Positions 37,246 through 47,381 of a stretch of 64,000 nt of DNA are shown here, one piece after another. Source of the stretch: Lamellibrachia columna (lineage: Eukaryota > Annelida > Polychaeta > Sabellida > Siboglinidae); contig OY759261.1 of assembly GCA_963662155.1 (NCBI GenBank), forward strand, positions 49,652,414 to 49,716,413, written 5' to 3'. The notes beneath the pieces are model-generated. The model had not been told where the DNA came from. It was given only the letters and a program-made list of their open reading frames with translations, and did no database searches. The position numbers and the translations under genes were made by a program. Numbering within the stretch: position 1 is the stretch's first letter; every line of letters starts with the position of its first letter.

Positions 37246-37321
37246 AGAAAAGGAGGGATGTCGTGTAGTGAAACTCGTGTGTACGGATGATCGTAAACTC
37301 CGGTCTGTACGGTAACGGAAC
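37246..37321 (+). repeat. Polypurine tract and truncated 3' LTR of Gypsy relic 1
   Basis: AAGAAAAGGAGGGA directly precedes TGTCGTGTAGTGAAACTCGT, the start of the LTR. Similarity to the 5' copy ends at 37321, after which a degraded 68-bp satellite unit follows. The 3' LTR is therefore truncated. Confidence 0.7.
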
Positions 37322-37825
37322 AGAAAGTTCTTTCTCTACATTGTTTACTGTTGGTCCATGCTAAACAGCTAGTTACTGGTTTCCTTTCTGACTGTATGTA
37401 GAGTACACTGCAGCTGACACCAGGTGATGATCATTACTGTCGTCTCGTTAAAATTCTCCACGATTATGTGCGAAGCAAATTAAGAGAACTGTTTTGATGA
37501 GCTTTCCAGGAAAGGCTCAGGGTTCAACCTCAGGAAAATTTTTCATGGCAATGGTTCCAAAGGCAAGTAAAGCTCGGCACACACGAGCGGATCGGCCGCG
37601 CGGCGCCAGCTCATGACACGTTTTTGCGGCTGATCTACTCGTGTGCGGGTGATCTAGCTCAGCAGTTGGCCTCGCGAGCCGGGGGAAAGATTATCCGTCG
37701 TGTTTGATATTATCAGCATCGCGTAAGCGCGATTCTCTCGTGTGCGGGCAACATGAGCTGTTAGTTCAGCTGCGAAAATAATCTAGTCAATGATATAACG
37801 TAGCGCGGTCACATGCCGTAAAAAA

Positions 37826-38465
37826 ATGGCAGCGACCAACGTGTTTCTGTGCGAGTCAATTGCAGAGGATAAACTTGTGGAGATCTGGGGAGAGTATCCA
37901 TGCCTGTACGACGTAAGATCCGAGACCTTTAGGAATAGGGATCTCAGAGAGCAGGCGATGCAGCATATTGCTGAAGAAATCGGGCAAAGTAGTAAGTATT
38001 TATGAACTGAAATCTGTAGTGAGCGGTATTTTTTTAAGACAAGTTTATCTTGATTCCAACTGGATCAGGGCCTGATTTTATTTGACAGGGAAGGTACTCA
38101 CAAAAATTTCGTTTTCATATACATTGAACACGACTGCCAAAGGCCCTATGAATACGAGTTATTCGCGATATAGCTTACTATTTAATAAATCCTACAGTTG
38201 ATCTATTCCATGGAATTATGGAATTAACTGACTGCCTGTAACTAGTAAAATGGAGAAATACAAATATTTATTATCTCCTTTTTCAGGTGATTGGGTGAAG
38301 AACAAAATTTGCCAGCTACGGAACAGCTATGGAAAGGCGAGGAAGATTGCTGCTAGTGGCAGTGCTCGCAAGCAGATAACAAAAAGAACAGCGTGGCTGA
38401 CGGAGCGATTACAGTTTCTGGCGCCTTTTGTGGGAGGAAGAGACACTGTCTGCAATCTGAATGTT
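37826..38465 (+). CDS. Harbinger MADF-domain DNA-binding protein, two exons
   Basis: Exon 1 is 37826-37991, with a GTAAGT donor. Exon 2 starts at 38287 after TTTTTCAG, and the phase (1) fits. The protein begins with a short leader and a MADF domain: EDKLVEIWGEYPCLYDVRSE, then REQAMQHIAEEIG in exon 1; WVKNKICQLRNSYGKARKI and WLTERLQFLAPFV in exon 2. The MADF pattern (W-x-x-P-x-L-Y, then K-x-x-x-L-R-x-x-Y) is clear. Such proteins in PIF/Harbinger elements bind terminal DNA and bring the transposase to the nucleus. The end is uncertain: either a GTACGT donor at 38466 or a stop at 38490. The domain itself looks intact. Confidence 0.75.
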
Positions 38466-38559
38466 GTACGTGTAGATATAAATTTGTTTTAATAGATATG
38501 AAATAAATCAAGTCAATGTATGTAAGAATAGGTAACAATTATTCGGGTTAAGGAACAGA

Positions 38560-38965
38560 CCGGGTCTCTTTAAAGAGAGACCACATGGTCCTGCCATGGA
38601 GCTGCTCCAGACTGACAAAAAGAATTTCGTCAGCGTGATTCGTTGTTCCTTTGCACTTAAAGTTGGGTTTCTGTCAGAGCTGGAAGACAGACCTGTTAAT
38701 GTAGGGTCGGTTCGCCAGGCACCAGCAACCGCGTTGTGCTCACTATCTTCTGTGTCTTGAACACTGATGTATGTGTGCTTGTTTGTGTCTACTAAATAAT
38801 TGTGCAGACAACAAGCAGCCAGGATGATGTGAGTTACTTTATCGGGTGCCAGATGGTAGCCAGTAACACCCTAAATCTGTTTGAGAGAACGCCAAAAGCG
38901 TTTTCTACGACACGCCTAGCTCGTGACAGACGGTAATTGAAAATGAGGTTTGGTTTGTCACCGCC
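38560..38965 (-). pseudogene. Harbinger transposase C-terminal part
   Basis: On the minus strand the frame reads [20 protein letters not shown] then [10 protein letters not shown], followed after a 1-nt frame change by ILAACCLHNYL. These are signature blocks of the HARBI1-type DDE transposase C-terminal half. The upstream catalytic DDE region is absent because the sequence changes at about 38945-38965. Part of the frame after LHNYL stays open for about 35 codons. Confidence 0.8.
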
Positions 38966-39209
38966 GCTGCAATGGGGACCAGGCGAACGGTTTGAGAATA
39001 GGAGGTATAATGTGTTTGAGCGCGAACCCTTTTATCGAATTGAGTCGCCGTTACCACCCAACGAAAGACTTCGTCACCCGGATGACATCTGGCGTCGTGG
39101 ACTGTTCTTTGACTATCCACAACCGATACAAGAGAAGCATGAAATGGAGCGCCGTACGAAGAGTGTATATGAACAATGTAAACGATCGAACAAACTGATG
39201 CAAACATGA
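38937..39209 (+). CDS. Hypothetical charged protein, 90 residues
   Basis: An open frame begins inside the antisense of the Harbinger transposase and continues past the junction. From about residue 10 it is rich in Arg, Glu and Pro (for example [20 protein letters not shown] and [15 protein letters not shown]), which is more protein-like than a random frame. A run of 14 A follows 22 bp after the stop. No family recognised. It could equally be a chance frame; other frames here are also open. Confidence 0.3.
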   Translation: MKMRFGLSPPLQWGPGERFENRRYNVFEREPFYRIESPLPPNERLRHPDDIWRRGLFFDYPQPIQEKHEMERRTKSVYEQCKRSNKLMQT

Positions 39210-39299
39210 TTGCATATGCAAAAAGATACTAAAAAAAAAAAAAACAACATTACATGGTAGACATAGAATGTAGAGGACGCTAATATAACTACTAGATTA

Positions 39300-39600
39300 C
39301 TACTATGTTTGCTAACATGATTGTTATTGTAACTATGGTTGCTGTTATGAGTGCAACTACTATTATGTATACAATTGTTAATATGATTGTGAATATGATT
39401 GTGAATATGATTGCAAATATGCTCACTATTATAAGTTGTAGCACGATTGTTATTATGATTGTAAACATGATCACTAAGAAGATGGTTAATAAGATTGTTA
39501 TTATGATTAGTATTATAATTATTAGCATGATCGTTTATACAATTTATAATATCATTGCTACCACGATGACTACGACTATGATTGTCACAACAGTGTCATT
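39300..39600. repeat. Degenerate 12-15-bp repeat (ATGATTGTTATT-type)
   Basis: Variants of ATGATTGTTATTATGATTGT recur through the stretch. It keeps both a plus-strand frame (39305-39649, Ile/Met/Val-rich) and a minus-strand frame open, as a low-complexity repeat without TAA/TAG/TGA phasing can. I do not take it as a gene. Confidence 0.6.
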
Positions 39601-39664
39601 GAAATGTATACACATGTACTACGTTGGATACGAGAATGCATCAGAATAAAACCATACTGGTTTA

Positions 39665-39760
39665 ACACAGATTGTTGGTGTATAATATTGTAATACGGTA
39701 TACGAACGTTGTGTTGTAGAGCTCAACACGCGACACAACGATAATACAACATCATCAACA
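39665..39760 (+). promoter_or_regulatory. Possible promoter of the BIR gene
   Basis: GTGTATAATATTG lies about 80 bp before the ATG at 39760 and is the only TATA-like motif close by. Position is plausible; no other support. Confidence 0.25.
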
Positions 39761-41485
39761 TGCAGTCAGATACTCCAGTTGCACCCAAACTAATAGAACA
39801 TTATATGATGCACCTGGCGTCGTATCAGCAGTTTCCATCACAATGCACATTATCAAGAATAAAAGCGGCGCACACAGGGTTATATTATAGTGGCGATCGC
39901 GATTTGGTCGTATGTTTTTTTTGTGGTATACGTATATTGAAATGGGAAGAAACAATCGACCCACAGATGGCGCATCAAAAGTTCTCACCACAGTGCACCA
40001 CAGCATACGCCACAATACCAGTAAATGTACTATCAGACGACGCGACATCATCATCACCAGTGGTGAATCGTGAAATGTTCGAAGAAGCACAAGAGAGGAG
40101 CAACGAACCAGATGCACTAACGACATACATACGCAATACATTACACACAGTAACAGCAATGATTGATTTGGATGCGCCCGATGAGACCGACACGCGTGTT
40201 ACGGTGGCTAATTGCGTGATGAACATTACTATGAGTGACAGCTGCGATAGCGGGACGGATAATAGAAACAGTAGACAAAAACCGCACTACTTATACTGGA
40301 TTAGTAACACACACATACGCAGTGAACGAGACGCCAAGCGGCACATCGAACAGAATACGAACGCGCACGGACCGAGTAGACCACTGTTATATACGGGCGA
40401 GGTTAACACAGACACAGCAGCGATGAGAGACGAACAGAATCGGCTTGCGACATTTGTAACGTGGCTGAGGAATGCTATTATTGCAAGACGAGATGTGGCG
40501 TGCGCGGGGATGTACTATCTAAACGAATACGATCGAGTCCGGTGTGCATTTTGTTATAAACTGTTTGGAACATGGCATAATACACGAACACTGCAGACGG
40601 TTACATTATCCAAACGAAGTGGGTAACAACAGAGTAATCGATCGTGCGTACACTCCACTGAATGTGGCACACAGACGTCCGCGAATACCACTTGCGAATT
40701 TATTAGACACGTACCCGTCTGCGAATACAAACGCCTGCAGACATATACGGAGAACCAATGGCCACGCGAAGAACGTATACGAGCGTATAAACTTGCCCGT
40801 GCAGGTATGTACTACGTAGTGTCGACTGACACCATGAGATGCGCATTCTGTTTTGTACAATTTGACAACTGGGAACGTCTCAGTGTGGATCCAATACGGG
40901 AACATTGCAAATGCAAATCGTGTCCGTTTCGATACAACACCAGAGAGGGCAGTAATAGACTCGACGGAGACAGCGAGGCATTTCGAAACGTAAGGATTGT
41001 TTTATAACATGCACGTGAAATAATAATGTTCTGTATATTTATTGGAGAAAGTATTATTATTATTGTGTAGTTGTGGTTATTGTGCTGTTATAGGAGGTCC
41101 CGCGTAGCGACAGAATATCGCATACTGATGGCACCGGGCTGACGGAGCGGGCAGTCGCCGCATATCCGCACATGGCAACAGAAAGCGCGCGAATGAAGAC
41201 GTATACACGATGGTCCCAGGACTTGTGTTTACAGAAGACGAAGCTAGCAAATGCTGGGCTGTTTTGTTTAGGTATTAAATTTATTATATTTGAATATGTT
41301 AATGTAATGTTATAAAATGTATATGTATAATTAAATAAACCATACACCCCACTCATGTACACATAATAATCATACTAGGAAATACTAGACACGTCTGCTG
41401 TTTTTATTGTGGCACGGAGACGGACCTATTTGAACACGATACGGATATCGCAGTGGTGCATCAACGTCACCTAAAATCGTCTTGA
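39760..41485 (+). pseudogene. IAP-like gene with four BIR domains, three exons, damaged
   Basis: Exon 1 (39760-40989) has three BIR zinc folds, exons 2 (41094-41271) and 3 (41379-41485) a fourth; both junctions keep frame and the introns are about 105 bp. BIR1 is canonical: CFFC, then His after 16 residues (MAHQ), then Cys after 6. BIR2 has CAFC but is split by a frame change near 40573: its EHC...YPN end lies in another frame. The original frame meets TAA at 40624, and BIR3 (AGMYYVV, CAFC, EHCKCKSC) is again in the original frame. BIR4 (AGLFCLG, then CFYC and VVHQ) lacks the last Cys. No RING or CARD is present. TGA at 41483 is followed by AATAAA at 41523. BIR proteins bind caspases or act in signalling; this copy probably cannot make all four domains. 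CpG-rich codons (ACG, CGA, GCG) set it apart from its neighbours. A host IAP copy or a virus-related gene are both possible; introns favour host. Confidence 0.75.
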
Positions 41486-41651
41486 CAACGATTTCTGACT
41501 TAATTAAAACAAATCTGGTGGAAATAAAGGGGGGATGCCTGGGCATCCGATGAAGACCCCCTGAATCAGCCCATGCTCTAGAATTTGGAAATCACTACAT
41601 GAATAGTTAATACGTTTGTTCTAGTCATAATTTGATGTTTCTTTGTTTCAG

Positions 41652-41693
41652 GAGACCTTCAAGCGACTAGAAAACAAGTTGAAGCTGTGGAAG
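41652..41693 (+). CDS. Short coiled-coil exon
   Basis: A 42-nt exon with TTTCAG acceptor and GTAAGT donor. In the frame that splices to 42077 it reads DLQATRKQVEAVE. It is the most upstream exon I can attach to this coiled-coil gene. Confidence 0.45.
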
Positions 41694-41821
41694 GTAAGTT
41701 GGCATATTTCACTGTAGCTCTCTCGGACAGTGCTTTATGATAAGTTTTGTATGATAATGTGTTACTTCATCACCATGCAAGTTAAGTCTCCCAGATTCGC
41801 AGGGAGACTCATAGAAATCTA

Positions 41822-42445
41822 TAAAAACTCCATCAAAAATCCAGGAGATTTATTCTCCAATCCGGTAGAACAAATCTCCTGGATTTCTGATGATACCTAA
41901 ACTATTCTTGTGTGGCCTAACAAAAGACCGTCACTCCCTGCCTGGTTTGATTGACATACTGAACATTACACAACTGTATGAGTAGGGATTATTTGAACAG
42001 TGTGAAATGAACATTGTGTTGACAATGCTTTCTGAGTGAACATTAGTATAAGAAATAACACATGCATCTGTTTTAGTGCAAGGTCAAGAGAATGCCGACC
42101 AACTTCAACAACAAGCCAATCAGCTAGAAGCTCATGACACTCGGCTGGAAGACCATGACACTCAACTAGAAGTCCATGACACTCGACTGACCATTCGTGT
42201 CACTCAGCTGGAAGATCATGATCAGCAGCTGCAAGACATTAAGGTAAGTGGTGTATAGTGCAGAATCACTCAATCAGGCAGACATTGTGTAGAGAATGAG
42301 ATCACACACAGTTGTTTGGGAGTCGTGTCTTTCAAGGTTAGTGTCTTTAGCAAAGTAAGTGAAGCAAAGTTATTACTTTTGACAGATATATTTGTGACAT
42401 CTGCAAATATCATAATGTTACCTTTATTTGTAACGTTTAAGTAAA
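41822..42445. repeat. Segmental duplication, copy 1
   Basis: Matches 43724-44247 in direct orientation, including intron flanks, the coiled-coil exon and about 200 bp downstream. Copy 2 lacks about 100 bp between ACCGTCA and CTTTCTGAGTG. Confidence 0.9.
42077..42243 (+). CDS. Coiled-coil exon, copy 1 (7-residue repeats)
   Basis: A 167-nt exon: TTTTAG acceptor, GTAAGT donor, phase 1 in and 0 out, matching the preceding 42-nt exon. After QQQANQLEAHDTRL come heptads of the form LEDHDTQ, LEVHDTR, LEDHDQQ, so a parallel coiled coil is likely. The gene is not identified; such exons are common in animal proteins that oligomerise before a C-terminal effector domain. The exon is duplicated at 43882-44048. 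Confidence 0.55.
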
Positions 42446-42589
42446 TAAAAAAGGTACGTATAAGTAAATGAGAAAGGAACGTTTGCGTAAAATGAGAAAG
42501 GTACGTAAATGTAAATAAAAAATATACTAGATCTCAAGCCTGACTTGGTAGATCAAATGGCCCAGAAGCGACCAATCCAATTTCTACGT

Positions 42590-43110
42590 CATCTAGTCAG
42601 TTCAATCACGCCTACAAAGCCTTGTCCATCATCATCCTATGGAGAGTGAAGGTGACCCAAAACAGACACATTGTGGACTACTAAAAGAGTCTGAGGGAAG
42701 GAAGGGGGTGCTGGGACAACCTCTTCATACTAAGGCAGGTCATGGACGACATTGTGGCTGCAAGGGAAAGTGCCATATGCATATACATTGATGACAGGGC
42801 TGTCACTGGTGGAGCATTCACTCCCAGAGAAACTCAACGCCATCAGGTCAATGTACGGTCAGGTCAAGGTCGTTGAGGAATATTGCAGGTGACTGTTTGA
42901 TTCTCCTCTTATTTGTCTGCACGCTAGATTCTGTTTTCGCTCGTTGCAACAATGCTGACGACGGCATCACACCCCTTGGTTGTGCAGATGACATCGGGCA
43001 GATGAGCAGGGACGCCAGAGCGGCAAATGATCAACTCACACGGCTGGACCAACAGAGTAAGCGTGAACAACAGTGCTGTCAAGACAAAGAGTACAATGCT
43101 TAAGTGAGAT
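42590..43110 (+). pseudogene. LINE reverse transcriptase fragment, N-terminal part
   Basis: Broken frames show GCWDNLFILRQVMDDIVAAR then SAICIYIDDRAV (the first catalytic block, normally F-V/I-D-x-x-K/R-A-F-D), followed by DDGITPLGCADDIGQMSRDA (the A-D-D catalytic block) and ANDQLTRLDQ. This is non-LTR reverse transcriptase. A 43-bp satellite starts just after it, and the matching C-terminal part lies beyond the satellite at 46520-47000. The clade is uncertain. Confidence 0.6.
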
Positions 43111-43127
43111 GCAAAGATGCCACCAGA

Positions 43128-43715
43128 TATAGACGAACGTTTCTTACTGACAAAGATGTCTGCCACCAGATATGGACGAACGTTTCTTACTGACAAAGAT
43201 GTCTGCCACCAGATATGGACGAAAGTTTCTGCCATCAGATATGGATGAACGTTTCTTGCTGACAAAGATGTCTGCCACCAGATATGGACGAACGTTTCTT
43301 GCTGACAAAGATGTCTGCCACCAGATAAGGACAAACGTTTCTTACAGACAAAGATGTCTGACATCAAATATGGATGAACGTTTCTTACTGACAAAGATGT
43401 CTGCCACCAGATAAGGACAAACGTTTCTTACTGACAAAGATGTCTGACACCAGATATGGACGAAAGTTTCTGCCACCAGATATGGATGAACATTTCTTAC
43501 TGACAGAGATGCATGCCACCAGATATGGACGAACGTTTCTTACTGACAAAGATGTTTGCCACCAGATATGGTCGAATGTTTCTTACTGACAAAGATGTCT
43601 GTCACCAGATATGGACGAACGTTTCTTACTGACAAAGATGTATGCCACCAGATATGGACGAACGTTTCTTACTGACAAAGATGTATGCCACCAGATATGG
43701 ATGATCTTTACTTAT
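43128..43715. repeat. 43-bp satellite array A, about 13 units
   Basis: The unit holds GAACGTTTCTTACTGACAAA, GATGTCTGCCACCAGATATG and GAC; period 43 (for example 43141 and 43184). Some units are shortened to about 26 bp (GAAAGTTTCTGCCACCAGAT). Because 43 is not divisible by three, reading frame changes with each unit. Confidence 0.95.
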
Positions 43716-43723
43716 TAAAAAAT

Positions 43724-44247
43724 CTCCATCAAAAATCCAGGAGATTTATTCTCCAATCCGGTAGAACAAATCTCCTGGATTTCTGATGATACCTAAACTA
43801 TTCTTGTGTGGCCTAACAAAAGACCGTCAATCCTTTCTGAGTGAAAATTAGTATAAGAAATAACACATGCATCTGTTTTAGTGCAATGTCAAGAGAATGC
43901 CAACCAACTTCAACAACAAGCCAATCAGCTAGAAGCTCATGACACTCGACTGGAAGACCATGACACTCAACTAGAAGTCCATGACACTCGACTGACCTTT
44001 CATGTCACTCAGCTGGAAGATCATGATCAGCAGCTGCAAGACATTAAGGTAAGTGGTGTATAGTGCAGAATCACTCATCAGGCAGACATTGTGTAGAGAA
44101 TGAGATCACACACGGTTGTTTGGGAGTCGTGTCTTTCAAGGTTAGTGTCTTTAGCAAAGTAAGTGAAGCAAAGTTATTACTTTTGACAGATATATTTGTG
44201 ACATCTGCAAATAATATAATGTTACCTTTATTTGTAACGTTTGGATG
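43724..44247. repeat. Segmental duplication, copy 2, embedded in the 43-bp satellite
   Basis: Copy of 41822-42445 with satellite on both sides. It ends at AACGTTTG, where array B begins; copy 1 at the same point has AACGTTTAAG and no satellite. Confidence 0.9.
43882..44048 (+). CDS. Coiled-coil exon, copy 2
   Basis: Same 167-nt length, acceptor (TTTTAG) and donor (GTAAGT) as copy 1, with a few substitutions (start VQCQENANQLQQQ). Frame and splice sites are intact, so it could still be spliced as a tandem duplicate exon. Confidence 0.5.
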
Positions 44248-46510
44248 AACGTTTCTTACTGACAAAGATGTACGCCACCAGATATGGACGAACGTTTCTT
44301 ACTGACAAAGATGTATGCCACCATATATGGATGAACATTTCTTACTGACAAAGATGTATGGCACCATATATGGACGAACATTTCTTACTGACAAAGATGT
44401 ATGGCACCAAATATGGATCAACGTTTCATATTGACAAAGATGTCTGCTACCACATATGGTCGAATGTTTCTTACTGACAAAGATGTCTGCCACTAGATAT
44501 GGACGAGCGTTTGTATGCCACCAGATATGGATGATCATTTCTTACTAAAAAAAGATGTATGCCACCAGATATGGATGAACCTTTCTTACTAATAAAGATG
44601 TCTGCCACCACATATTGTCGAACGTTTCTTACTGGCAAAGATGTCTGCCACCAAATATGGATGAACGTTTCTTACTGACAAAGATGTCTGCCACCAGATA
44701 TGGACGAACGTTTCTTACTGACAAAGATGTCTGCCACCAGATATGGACAAACGTTTCTTACTAACAAAGATGTCTGCCACCAGATATGGATCAACGTTTC
44801 TTACTGACAAAGATGTATGCCATCAGATATAGACAAATGTTTCTTACTGACGAAGATGTCTGCCACCAGATATGGATGATCTTTTCTTACTAACAAAGGT
44901 GTATGCCACCAGATATGGATGAACTTTTCTTACTAATAAAGATGTCTGCCACCACTTATGGACGAATGTTTCTTACTGATGAAGATGTCTGCCACCAGAT
45001 ATGGACAAACGTTTCTTACTAACAAAGATGTATGCCACCAGATATGGATGATCTTTTCTTACTAACAAAGATGTATGCCACCAGATATGGATGAACTTTT
45101 CTTACTAATAAAGATGTCTGCCACCAGATATGGATGAACTTTTCTTACTAATAAAGATGTCTGCCACCAGATATGGACAAACGTTTCTTACTAACAAAGA
45201 TGTCTGCCACCAGATATGGATCAACGTTTCTTACTGACAAAGATGTCTGCCACCAGATATGGATGAACGTTTCTTACTGACAAAGATGTCGGCCACCAGA
45301 TATGGATCAACGTTTCTTACTAACAAAGATGTCTGCCACCAGATATGGACGAAAGTTTCTGCCACCAGATATGGATGAACGTTTCTTACTGACAAAGATG
45401 CATGCCACCAGATATGGACAAACGTTTCTTACTGACAAAGATGTTTGCCACCAGATATGGATGAACATTTCTTATTGACAAAGAAATGGTCGAATGTTTC
45501 TTACTGACAAAGATGTCTGCCACCAGATATGGACGAAAGTTTCTGCCACCAGATATGGATGAACGTTTCTTGCTGACAAAGATGTCTGCCACCAGATATG
45601 GACGAACGTTTCTTGCTGACAAAGATGTCTGCCACCAGATAAGGACAAACGTTTCTTACAGACAAAGATGTCTGACATCAGATATGGATGAACGTTTCTT
45701 ACTGACAAAGATGTCTGCCACCAGATAAGGACAAACGTTTCTTACTGACAAAGATGTCTGACACCAGATATGGACGAAAGTTTCTGCCACCAGATATGGA
45801 TGAACGTTTCTTACTGACAAAGATGCATGCCACCAGATATGGACGAACGTTTCTTACTGACAAAGATGTTTGCCACCAGATATGGATGAACATTTCTTAC
45901 TGACAAAGATGTCTGCAACCAGATATGGACAAACGTTTCTTACTGACAAAGATATATGCCACCAGATATGGACGAACGTTTCTTACTGACAAAGATGTAT
46001 GCCACCATATATGGACGAACATTTCTTACTGACAAAGATGTATGGCACCAAATATGGATCAACGTTTCATATTGACAAAGATGTCTGCTACCACATATGG
46101 TCGAATGTTTCTTACTGACAAAGATGTCTGCCACCAGATATGGATGATCTTTTCTTACTAACAAAGGTGTATGCCACCAGATATGGATGAACTTTTCTTA
46201 CTAATAAAGATGTCTGCCACCACTTATGGACGAACGTTTCTTACTGATGAAGATGTCTGCCACCAGATATGGACAAACGTTTCTTACTAACAAAGATGTA
46301 TGCCACCAGATATGGATGATCTTTTCTTACTAACAAAGATGTATGCCACCAGATATGGATGAACTTTTCTTACTAATAAAGATGTCTGCCACCAGATATG
46401 GATGAACCTTTCTTACTAATAAAGATGTCTGCCACCAGATATGGATCAACGTTTCTTACTAACAAAGATGTCTGCCACCAGATATGGACGAATGTTTCTT
46501 ACTGACAAAG
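44243..46510. repeat. 43-bp satellite array B, about 52 units
   Basis: Same unit as array A with more diversity (GATCAACG, GATGATCTTTTC, TACTAATAAAG variants). Blocks of several units recur in the same order, for example about 43480-43580 against about 45790-45900, which indicates higher-order amplification. Confidence 0.95.
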
Positions 46511-46514
46511 GCCA

Positions 46515-47005
46515 CAAAATACATGAAAACAGAAATGGCCCACGCACGTGCAACCCACATGAGCGTTTGCACAAAAGCACGCTTGCGGATGTCAATATGC
46601 CATGAGACAAGCAGAGAAAAGCAGCGGCCCAACTAGCACCAGATTAGCCATCTGGTGCGCTGATAGAAAATATTTACTCATTTGTGTACTCGGGCTGCGC
46701 CATTGGCGAGGATGGCAGAGACAGAGAAGGTGCAGTGGTGATGGCGTACATTTGAAGAGACGAGCAGCTCTCGCAAGTGTTTTGCAATTGGCTCAACTAT
46801 GTGTGCATCTGCTCTGTAGTGCTGTACTAATGTGAGGCCTGGACCTGGCTGTGAGTCTTCTATGCACGATGTGTGACACGCCTCTACAGCAAGTGCAAGG
46901 CTACTGCGGCAATGCTACGGAGGCGTTGCTGGTTGTGGCTGTGCCATATATTGTGCATGGAGCCCCAGCGCATGGTGCGGCACGCGTACAACATGAGAAC
47001 ATAGA
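46515..47005 (+). pseudogene. LINE reverse transcriptase fragment, C-terminal part
   Basis: Frames after the satellite read SFVYSGCAIGEDGRDREGAV and then VCICSVVLY, CEAWTWL, matching the end of a LINE reverse transcriptase (S-F-x-Y-L-G, then R-L-Y...V-L-x-Y-G-x-E-x-W). It continues the fragment at 42590-43110 and is followed by (AT)n at about 47054. Stops and shifts are present. Confidence 0.55.
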
Positions 47006-47053
47006 CCCGCTATATGCCGAGGGACACTAATGGTGATGTGCCCTGCATTGAAC

Positions 47054-47110
47054 GTATATATATATATATATATATACATACAAATGCATAATATACATAT
47101 ATATATATTA
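47054..47110. repeat. (AT)n microsatellite
   Basis: Two short AT runs split by ACATACAAATGCATAATATA. Confidence 0.9.
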
Positions 47111-47381
47111 TCAAATGGTCATGTGACAGCATGTCGGCAGCTTGACCTTTGCCATGAAAGTTTTGTGAACCAGATCTTTCCTCTTGTTAAAGCGTTAAAT
47201 CCAACCATCAGTGGACTAGATTGTGGAATGATTCAGTTTTTATTATTCCTCGTTTTGTAAGTCCAGGACTCGGAAAAGTGTGGATAGTGAACAGTTTAGC
47301 TTCGATGTGGCATCCATTTGGCTCACATACAGAAAAAGTAATCATCACTTTAGGACTAAGATTGCAAACTGTTCAACATCA

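Larger units (their letters stand above)
32978..37258 (+). mobile_element. Gypsy LTR retrotransposon relic 1, internal region
   Basis: In order: primer-binding site, gag (33061-33445), zinc knuckles (33697-33810), protease site (33939), reverse transcriptase (35270-35960), integrase (36270-36980), a 21-bp repeat and a purine tract AAGAAAAGGAGGGA next to the 3' LTR. Reading frames are broken many times, and RNase H and the first part of integrase are missing. A 34.4-35.25 kb stretch separates protease from reverse transcriptase and has no coding match, so it is probably an insertion. The domain order and the LLG and zinc-knuckle forms suggest a Mag/K02A2.6-like Gypsy lineage (inference). Confidence 0.8.
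37571..38965. mobile_element. Harbinger (PIF) DNA transposon, broken at its right side
   Basis: A CpG-rich left end starts AGCTCGGCACACACGAGCGG next to TAA, which suits a Harbinger terminus and its TWA target. The string CTCGTGTGCGGG recurs near 37640 and 37740 as subterminal repeats. Inside are the two genes expected of the superfamily: a MADF/Myb-like gene on the plus strand and the transposase on the minus strand. The transposase stops abruptly at about 38965, where unrelated sequence begins, and no matching right terminal repeat was found up to 39800. Confidence 0.7.

Noticed and set aside
38945..41530. Endogenous copy of an invertebrate herpes-type virus segment
   Set aside because: BIR genes occur in such viruses, but I see no other viral gene, and the two introns argue for a cellular gene; kept only as an alternative to test.
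42873..43103. Small secreted protein with a signal peptide (LILLLFVCTLDSVFA)
   Set aside because: The downstream half is the ADD block of a LINE reverse transcriptase, so the hydrophobic start is part of the same relic.
42924..46164. Frames with repeated RPYLVADIFVSKKRSS-type residues
   Set aside because: Translations of the 43-bp satellite; the frame changes with each unit, and open pieces arise only where short units restore it.
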